Shown here: piece by piece, positions 29,601 through 35,207 of the stretch | Layout: the number at the start of each line of letters is the position of its first letter | Numbering within the stretch: position 1 is the stretch's first letter | NCBI GenBank assembly: GCA_018815765.1 | Contig: JAHIWM010000151.1 | Coordinates: forward strand, 1 to 35,207 | Direction: 5' to 3' | Length of the DNA stretch: 35,207 nt | DNA from: Gammaproteobacteria bacterium | GTDB lineage: Bacteria; Pseudomonadota; Gammaproteobacteria; Enterobacterales; Alteromonadaceae | Notes under the pieces: model-generated | Told to the model about the DNA's origin: nothing | What the model saw: the letters and a program-made list of their open reading frames with translations, nothing else | Databases searched by the model: none | Made by a program: the position numbers and the translations under genes

Positions 29601-29797
29601 ATTTGCAGCTGTAACTGATCCTCACCCGTTGGAACTGCGGCTATAGCAAATTCCATAATTTTACTGAGAAAGCGGGACAACCAAACTGAGGCCTCATTAG
29701 AAGACAGCTCTCGCTCACCGACGTAAAATCGTGTTCGATCCAAGTTCCGTTCAACCAACTGAGTGATCAATTGCTCATAAAGGCCAATTTGCTGCAT
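26654..29797 (-). CDS. PLD-like nuclease domain + DEAD/DEAH (SF2) helicase + DUF3427 protein
   Basis: 1047 aa; PLD HxK motif HAKSYLFLRHTGFHTGYIGSSNLSHSAL; Walker A VVAATGTGKT; DEVH box; LTATPERHDG; QQLGRGLRLADD; C-terminal DUF3427-like region. Confidence 0.88.
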   Translation of the reverse strand: MQQIGLYEQLITQLVERNLDRTRFYVGERELSSNEASVWLSRFLSKIMEFAIAAVPTGEDQLQLQIELANQMLMWLKDKIQDDGFIEENLLSSRGKILTALYTLDNPIAADLKKYVEDIFPLTGLTESELFCGSNAGLSLESELKREILSADKIYWLVSFIKWTGIRVFRNELESFARSGRELKIITTSYMGATDAKAVEYLASLPNTEVKLSYNTERERLHAKSYLFLRHTGFHTGYIGSSNLSHSALTNGLEWNLKITSQEIPHIIDKSLNTFETYWQSSEFELFDGQVESREKLKLALKAARGSVSEDHQHYFDLKPFPHQLEILEQLSIERQIHNRFRNLVVAATGTGKTLISAFDFARFIKEKPDAKFLFIAHKEEILIQARMAYRGVLKRSQFGELWVGGYRPEHHHQLFVSIQTLNNQLATMKLSADFYDYLVIDEVHHIAANSYRAVLDYFRPKILLGLTATPERHDGANILDDFCGVIAAEMRLPEAINRRHLCPFQYFGIDDDTDLRSISWNRGRYDISQLSNLYTHNQSRVNKILQSMQQIITDIGCMKALAFCVSREHAMYMCKQFLLKGIKSDVLISDNSHERQQKQQAIRSGSINVLCVVDIFNEGVDIPEIDTLLLLRPTESLTIFLQQLGRGLRLADDKECCTVLDFVGNSRAEYDFSNKFRALIGKTNKGISDEIKQGFPHAPLGCRIELSKITQEIVLNNIRQATLTSNRLVGLIRQYPHSFELPLTLGNFLKLHPHIGIRDLYQRGGWGELVSRSFDEVRETDTDDVLVEVYKRAIKLRILACDDYHYLVFLKKLVSHHFVVEGCQNQRLALMCHYDFWQKPGSAVGFETLEQSLKALNCLSLRNELLDVLEWQIARTKHEQLALAGLPEVPLRLHARYTREQILTGFGAITFERQPPAREGVYVIQDQNIELLFVTLNKSEKQFSPTTMYHDYAINESLFHWQSQNSARPDRGRGLDYLKHKMTGKRIFLFVREQTADEYGRTMGFVNYGEVEYVSHTGSQPMSITWKLQSPMPSFMWQQAAKLAVG

Positions 29798-29999
29798 TAA
29801 AAAATCCTTTTCATTCCGGTGGTGGCGCAGTGAATGCTCTGTATAACGATTTGGGGGTTAGCAAGTTGTGCCAGGATATCGTACTAGCAGCTGTACCGTA
29901 AAATAATAGCGACTGATGCGACATAAAAAACGGCTTGGCGTTCAGTCGATGTACGATCCAAACCTGCGGATAATAAAGCACTAGACAACGATTCATGGT

Positions 30000-30057
30000 T
30001 TTATAAGCATCATCAATCAGTTGCATCTGATCTACCGCGTCGCGGTCACCTGTCAGC
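30000..30057 (-). pseudogene. Duplicated 3'-end fragment of the Gfo/Idh/MocA oxidoreductase gene
   Basis: 53/58 nt match to 32002-32059; encodes LTGDRDAVDQMQLIDDAYK vs LTGGRDAIDQMQLIDDAYK. Confidence 0.85.
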
Positions 30058-30093
30058 AATTTGATGATTTACAGCTCAAAATCGGATCAAAAG

Positions 30094-30235
30094 GAAACTA
30101 TAGTTTCACAATCAAGCAGAAAAGGTAATTTTAGTTTCACATCAATTCAGTTAAGGATATCGATTTGTCACTTTGCTTAAAGTTAAAAATGAAACTATAA
30201 TTTCACCAAATGCTGATTAGAGAAAATATAGTTTC
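30094..30235. promoter_or_regulatory. hipB operator array: four GAAACTATAGTTTC-type palindromes
   Basis: 30094-30107 (perfect palindrome), 30125-30138 (11/14), 30191-30204 (13/14), 30222-30235 (13/14). Confidence 0.8.
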
Positions 30236-30238
30236 ACT

Positions 30239-30553
30239 ATGAATACTATCGAATCAAAAACAAAGCGCACCGCTGTCGTTTTCCCAAAACACAAAAAGGT
30301 GTTAAGTATCTTGGGTGAAAACTTAACGCTGGCGATGAAGCGGCGCGGCATTACCCAAGACATGATGCACAGCAGAACAGGGTTGTCTAAACCGACGCTA
30401 CGAAAAATCTTAAAGGGTGATCCTTCTGTTTCGCTTGGCCACTACGTCAACGTATTAGCCTGCCTCGGCCTGGTGGACGACCTAACTAAAGTTGCCTTTG
30501 ATGACGAGCTGGGAAGAAAGCTGCAAGACATCCAATTGCTGAACAAAAAATAA
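30239..30553 (+). CDS. hipB: HipB-like XRE-family antitoxin
   Basis: 104 aa HTH ENLTLAMKRRGITQDMMHSRTGLSKPTLRKILKGDPSVSLGHYVNVLACLGL; precedes hipA by 12 nt. Confidence 0.82.
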   Translation: MNTIESKTKRTAVVFPKHKKVLSILGENLTLAMKRRGITQDMMHSRTGLSKPTLRKILKGDPSVSLGHYVNVLACLGLVDDLTKVAFDDELGRKLQDIQLLNKK

Positions 30554-30565
30554 GAGCGCCAGATT

Positions 30566-31804
30566 ATGGAAATCTACGTTTACGCTGATTGGACTGAGTC
30601 AACTGACCCTATATTGGTCGGTACTTTACGCTCCTCAGAAATTAGAGGCAAAGAGCATTTCAGCTTTAGTTATGATGATAAGTGGCTGGCCTCTGACTAT
30701 GTTCGCCAGCTCGATCCCTCTCTAAAGTTATTCATTGGAGAGCAACATGCGCAGGGCGATAAAAACTTCAAAACATTTCTCGACTCATGCCCTGATCGTT
30801 GGGGACGGTTGCTGATGCAACGCAGAGAAGCGGTGATCGCCCGACAAGAGAAGCGACGAGCAAGAAGTCTGTATGAAACAGATTACTTGCTGGGTGTTCA
30901 TGATTCATTTCGCATGGGCGCACTGCGCTTTCGCACATCGCCAACAGGTCCATTTTTAGACGATAGCCATGAGCTGTCTGCACCCGCAATAACCAGCCTA
31001 CCCGAGCTGCAACACGCCGCACATAAAATAGAAGAAACTCCAGATTTAGATCATCCAGATTATCTAAAATGGCTCAATATGCTGATCTCTCCAGGTTCAT
31101 CCTTAGGTGGTGCCAGGCCAAAGGCGTCAATCAGAAATCATGATAACAGTTTGTGGTTGGCCAAGTTCCCCAGTCGTCATGACGATTACGATATTGGCTT
31201 ATGGGAGTTCATTGTTTACCAAATGGCCATTGAGTCAGGCATCGAAATGGCAGAGTCCAAAGTTGAAGCAATTGGCAGTCATCATATTTTTCTAACAAAA
31301 AGGTTCGACCGCACCGAGTCTGGCAAGCGGCTTCACTTCAGTTCTGCAATGACTCAGCTTGAGTACTTTGATGGTCAGGATGATGGTGCAAGTTACTTAG
31401 AACTGGCTGAGTTTCTGATACAGCACGGCTCCAACACTCAGCAAGACCTTGAACAACTTTGGACAAGAATGCTGTTTAACATCATGGTCTCTAATTGTGA
31501 TGATCATCTGAGAAATCACGGATTCATTCTGGAGCCCACAGGCTGGCGACTATCTCCCGCCTACGATATCAACCCCATGTTATACGCCACTGGCTTACAC
31601 CTTAATATTGATGATGTGAGTAACTCGCTCTTGGTAGAGTTAGCATTTGACGTTGCGGAGTATTTTCACGTTAACGCTAGTAAAGCAAAGGCTATCCACC
31701 AAAGATTGTTAAAGGCCGTCTCAAAGTGGGAAAGCCTTGCCCAACAAGCTGGTATCCGCAAAGAAGAAAGAGAGCTATTGAGGGGCTGCTTTATACTCGA
31801 TTAG
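30566..31804 (+). CDS. hipA: HipA-family serine/threonine kinase toxin
   Basis: 412 aa; PGSSLGGARPKA loop, FLTKRFDR, NIMVSNCDDHLRNHGFIL, LSPAYDINP. Confidence 0.88.
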   Translation: MEIYVYADWTESTDPILVGTLRSSEIRGKEHFSFSYDDKWLASDYVRQLDPSLKLFIGEQHAQGDKNFKTFLDSCPDRWGRLLMQRREAVIARQEKRRARSLYETDYLLGVHDSFRMGALRFRTSPTGPFLDDSHELSAPAITSLPELQHAAHKIEETPDLDHPDYLKWLNMLISPGSSLGGARPKASIRNHDNSLWLAKFPSRHDDYDIGLWEFIVYQMAIESGIEMAESKVEAIGSHHIFLTKRFDRTESGKRLHFSSAMTQLEYFDGQDDGASYLELAEFLIQHGSNTQQDLEQLWTRMLFNIMVSNCDDHLRNHGFILEPTGWRLSPAYDINPMLYATGLHLNIDDVSNSLLVELAFDVAEYFHVNASKAKAIHQRLLKAVSKWESLAQQAGIRKEERELLRGCFILD

Positions 31805-31887
31805 AACGTCACAACACTTTTATGCTTCGACTCTAAAGTAAAAAAACATCTGGAATGTTTTTGAACAATGCGAAGCGTTGGCCCTTT

Positions 31888-31920
31888 AGGGTGAGCGCCA
31901 TGGATGGCGGCGAATAAAAA
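31888..31920. repeat. Dispersed repeat A, copy 2
   Basis: 33 nt identical to 16233-16265. Confidence 0.85.
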
Positions 31921-31938
31921 GCCGCTATAAAAAGCGGC
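31916..31938 (-). terminator. Terminator of the oxidoreductase gene
   Basis: GCCGCT-ATAAAA-AGCGGC followed on the minus strand by TTTTTATT. Confidence 0.75.
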
Positions 31939-31965
31939 CTCCAAATTCAGAATTAACACCCAAAA

Positions 31966-32958
31966 CTACCTACAAAGCCCCCTCGGCAATAACCCTGCTG
32001 CTTTATATGCATCATCAATCAGTTGCATCTGATCTATTGCGTCGCGGCCCCCTGTCAGCGGCTTGGTTTCGCCTTTGATGCAGGCGACTACGTGAGCTAG
32101 TTGATGGTCGTAGGTGGAGTCGCCGTTCATTTGATAGTCGTGGGCTTCGCCGTATTTGGTGAGTCGTAAGTGGTGGCCTTGATGTGGGGCGACCAGGTTA
32201 AAGACTTCCAGTTGGGCTTTGTCGCCTTCGAGGCACAAATAAGCGTCGTGTTGGCGGTTTAAATGTTCGCTCATCGAGCAGCCGACATAACACAAAGGGC
32301 CGTTCGGGAACTGCATACGAAGTTCAAAAGCGCTGTCGAGTTGAGGTTTAGGGCAAATGGCATCGGCCCACAAAATCTCTGGTGTGCTACCAAATAAAGT
32401 GCGTAACCAGTGCAGCGGGTAGCAACCTAAGTCCATTAAAGCGCCACCACCTAAAGGTACGTTGTGGCGCAATGAGCCTGGTGTTTCGGCAATACGCACT
32501 GAAAAATTGCTGCGCACTGTGTGAATAGTGCCCAGCTCGCCACTCTTTAATAACCGCTCTACTTCCGCAAACACCGGATGAAAGCGGTAGTGATACCCTT
32601 CAATCAGTAAACGGCCACTGGCATCAGCCGCCGCCACCATGTCTTTGGCTTCTTCGGCGTCCATCGCAAAAGGCTTTTCACACAAGACGTGTTTGCCCTG
32701 TTGCAAAGCTTTAATGGACCACTCTGCATGCAAAGACGGCGGTAAAGCGTTATAAATCAGGTCGATATCATCACGGGCCAATAGCTCGTCATAACTGCCT
32801 AAAGCCAGTTCTATATCAAACTGCTGGGCAAAAGCCTGAGCTTTTTCAAGATTCGATGCAGCCACTGCTGCTATGACTACATCACGGCGCAAAGCGGCGG
32901 GCTGAATAATAGCCCGCTCGGCAATACGTGCGGCACCTAATAAACCTATACGGATCAT
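31966..32958 (-). CDS. Gfo/Idh/MocA family NAD(P)-dependent oxidoreductase
   Basis: 330 aa; MIRIGLLGAARIAERAII, GKHVLCEKPFAMDAEEAK. Confidence 0.92.
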   Translation of the reverse strand: MIRIGLLGAARIAERAIIQPAALRRDVVIAAVAASNLEKAQAFAQQFDIELALGSYDELLARDDIDLIYNALPPSLHAEWSIKALQQGKHVLCEKPFAMDAEEAKDMVAAADASGRLLIEGYHYRFHPVFAEVERLLKSGELGTIHTVRSNFSVRIAETPGSLRHNVPLGGGALMDLGCYPLHWLRTLFGSTPEILWADAICPKPQLDSAFELRMQFPNGPLCYVGCSMSEHLNRQHDAYLCLEGDKAQLEVFNLVAPHQGHHLRLTKYGEAHDYQMNGDSTYDHQLAHVVACIKGETKPLTGGRDAIDQMQLIDDAYKAAGLLPRGLCR

Positions 32959-33026
32959 AGTTATACCTTCTGTTTAGCCCATTCCCTTAAAGCTCTGCTT
33001 TTAACAAACAGCCTTTGCAAACTGCC

Positions 33027-35201
33027 TTAAAGCGGTAATTGCAGCAGCAACTGATAACTTTGGCCTGCCGTGATATTGCGTACCGCCAACTCCGCCTGCT
33101 GCACACCGTCCAGCCAGAGTGTTGGAGCTTTGACATCAGCAACTCGTTCAAACCGGATATGGAAGTCTGCGCCACGGAAACGGCGTAACACAGAGGCTTC
33201 GTTCCAACTGGCTGGCAGTTGAGGCGCCAAAGTTAAACCTTGTTGGTCGCCTTTCACTCCAAACAAACCTTCGACTAAACAACGATACACCCAGTGCACA
33301 GTGCCTGTATTAAACAGCTGGCTGGAGCGACCTGCAGTGCGTGGTAACGTCTGGTAAGCGCCACGGTAATAATTTGGAATAAATACCGGCAACTGGCCAC
33401 GTTGTAACTGATCCTGTGGATCGTCCGACGGCAGCATTTGTTTTAATACCTGATAGGCTTTGTCGGCTTGATTCACCTGATACAAAGCGAACAGATAAAA
33501 AGCCGCAGCGTGGTTATAGACCGAGCCGTTTTCTGCCGAACCCGGATATTTCTGGGTTACACGGCCTACGTCTTCACGCATGGCTGTATAAGCAGGAGCC
33601 AACATTTGCGGACCATAAGGCGTATGCAATTGCTGCTCTACGGCTTTTAACAGTTGCTGCTGTTGTTCGCTGTTGGCGGCACCACTCAACAACGCCCAAC
33701 TTTGTGGGTTCAGATAAATACGGCCTTCGGTATCTTTGCTGATGCCAAACACCACGTTATCGTCTGTGATACCACGGCCATACCAGTTGCCGTCCCACAA
33801 ATACTTATTTACTGCGGCATTAAATTCACTGGCTTGCTGTTGATACAAAGCGGCCTGTTCGTCAAAATTTAAATCACGGCAAATTTGCGCCCAAACATTC
33901 AGTGCATAAGCCGCAGCTAAGCTCAACCAACCCGATACACCTTTGCCTTTGTAACCCACCATATTCATTGGGTCACACCAGTCGCCCTGCTCAATATAAC
34001 TTAAGCAACGCTCGTCTTTTTTCAGCCATAACCAACCCATAGCGCGGTGGATATGTTCAGCCACAGTGTGTTGTTCTCTCGAGTCTTTATAGGCTACTTT
34101 TTCGCTTAAAAGCGCGTAATCATTGGTTTCAGCCAGATAAGCACTGATACAGACAGGTAACCAGACACATTGGTCGGTATGAGGCACCTGGTTGATGTAT
34201 TTCAGTTCGGCGTCTTTGTGCAACAAGATACCGTCCGGCATTTCACCCGACAGATGCTGCTGCGATAAAGCCGTTAAAAAGGCCTGACGTGCCACAGCCG
34301 GTGCCAGATAGCTCATGCCCATATTATCCTGCAGATAATTACGGGTTTGTGGATCTGTGGTTAAGCGGTTGACGTCGCCGTGGTAATACACCTGACGCGC
34401 CAGCCAGTGGTTGACATAGTTATTCAGCTCCTGGTCCGGCGTGTCGATTTCCAGACAAGGCACAGCCTGGGCTACATAAGCGGCATAAGCCTGTTGGATC
34501 TGGCCGAAGCTCTCTGGCGTGCCAAACACTTGCTGACGAATTTGCGCAACTTCAGCTTTGTCATAAGCCGGACCAAACACAAAACGGTATTGCTCTGTCT
34601 GGCCAGAAGCTAAAGAAGCTCTGTATTGCATCACACAAGCTGGTGTTTCGTAATCCGAATCACCACAGCCTAAAAACGGCTGTTGCACTGCAGAAGGCGC
34701 ATGTAAACCGCCCTGCCCTTCGAAGTGTTGCTGGTTCACTTCCCAGAAATCCGGTGTGCGTTCGGCCAACAAGAAGGTTTTGTCTTTTAAGAACTTGTTT
34801 TTAAAGTAATCCGGATACTTTTGATAAGGCGTGACTGATGAGCAGATAATAGCTTTTAAATCCGCATCATAACGGCCAGACTGGTTCATCCAGGACATAT
34901 AACCGACCGGAAAATACGGATACAAGCTTAAGCGCCGGCTTTGCGTTGAATCATTGCGTACCGTCAGTTGCCATAACTCCAACGGTTGATCCGGGGTTAA
35001 GGTCAATAGCCATTCCACAGTTAAACCAGAGTCCAGCGTCAGCTGCCAGCGGATATCCGACTGGCCTGCTGAAAACACAAAGTTTTGAGCTTCTTTGCGC
35101 ACCGGCTCGTAAGGCACAGACCAAATTTCACCGCTGTTTTCATCTTTGATATAAACAAAACGGCCCGGATGATGAGCGTAATAGGGCTGCTCCGGCTGCA
35201 T
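33027..35201 (-). CDS. GH94-like glycoside phosphorylase / GH36-type domain protein, 5' end probably beyond the window
   Basis: YIEQGDWCDPMNMVGYKGKGVSGWLSLA, NGSVYNHAAAFYLFALY, YRGAYQTLPRTAGRSSQLFNTGTVHWVYRCLVEGLFGVKG; reading frame stays open toward the window edge. Confidence 0.82.
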   Translation of the reverse strand: MQPEQPYYAHHPGRFVYIKDENSGEIWSVPYEPVRKEAQNFVFSAGQSDIRWQLTLDSGLTVEWLLTLTPDQPLELWQLTVRNDSTQSRRLSLYPYFPVGYMSWMNQSGRYDADLKAIICSSVTPYQKYPDYFKNKFLKDKTFLLAERTPDFWEVNQQHFEGQGGLHAPSAVQQPFLGCGDSDYETPACVMQYRASLASGQTEQYRFVFGPAYDKAEVAQIRQQVFGTPESFGQIQQAYAAYVAQAVPCLEIDTPDQELNNYVNHWLARQVYYHGDVNRLTTDPQTRNYLQDNMGMSYLAPAVARQAFLTALSQQHLSGEMPDGILLHKDAELKYINQVPHTDQCVWLPVCISAYLAETNDYALLSEKVAYKDSREQHTVAEHIHRAMGWLWLKKDERCLSYIEQGDWCDPMNMVGYKGKGVSGWLSLAAAYALNVWAQICRDLNFDEQAALYQQQASEFNAAVNKYLWDGNWYGRGITDDNVVFGISKDTEGRIYLNPQSWALLSGAANSEQQQQLLKAVEQQLHTPYGPQMLAPAYTAMREDVGRVTQKYPGSAENGSVYNHAAAFYLFALYQVNQADKAYQVLKQMLPSDDPQDQLQRGQLPVFIPNYYRGAYQTLPRTAGRSSQLFNTGTVHWVYRCLVEGLFGVKGDQQGLTLAPQLPASWNEASVLRRFRGADFHIRFERVADVKAPTLWLDGVQQAELAVRNITAGQSYQLLLQLPL

Positions 35202-35207
35202 AAAAGT

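Noticed and set aside
29811-30059. 82 aa minus-strand ORF presented as a gene
   Set aside because: Only its first ~19 residues match the oxidoreductase C-terminus; the rest is unrelated frame, so I treat it as a gene fragment.
22897-31965. Searched for CRISPR arrays, tRNA genes, IS elements, integrases or transposases in the accessory segment
   Set aside because: No regularly spaced repeat array, no tRNA-like cloverleaf recognised by eye, and no DDE/tyrosine/serine recombinase motifs; the operator arrays are too few and irregular to be CRISPR.

Overview
The window is a gammaproteobacterial chromosome segment, probably Alteromonadales/Rheinheimera-like. This placement is inferred from gene content and protein character; I ran no search. 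Core blocks, left to right: the end of an Mrp (Mnh) Na+/H+ antiporter operon; nhaB; a thiamine-uptake operon under a TPP riboswitch (TonB receptor, thiamine-binding protein, PnuT-like transporter, ThiK-like kinase); mgtE; a DUF432-like gene overlapping an MscS gene; a BamA/TamA-like protein; mutM; rpmG-rpmB; radC; coaBC-dut-slmA; dgkA; pyrE-rph; yicC. Between the 3' end of yicC and a Gfo/Idh/MocA oxidoreductase + GH94-like pair lies about 9 kb of accessory DNA (~22.9-32.0 kb). It holds a DUF6088/AbiEi-like gene with a degraded partner, a YhfG-like/Fic pair, a winged-HTH Fic-fold protein lacking the catalytic His, a PLD-SF2 helicase-DUF3427 protein, and a HipB/HipA pair. Boundary structure is visible directly. 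The last codons of yicC are duplicated at 26563-26589 with only synonymous changes. A ~115 bp direct repeat heads each of two tandem Fic cassettes. A 58 bp copy of the oxidoreductase 3' end lies on the far side of hipBA. Two new-looking operator arrays stand out: TGTCCTTAT x6 around the wHTH-Fic gene, and GAAACTATAGTTTC x4 in front of hipB.
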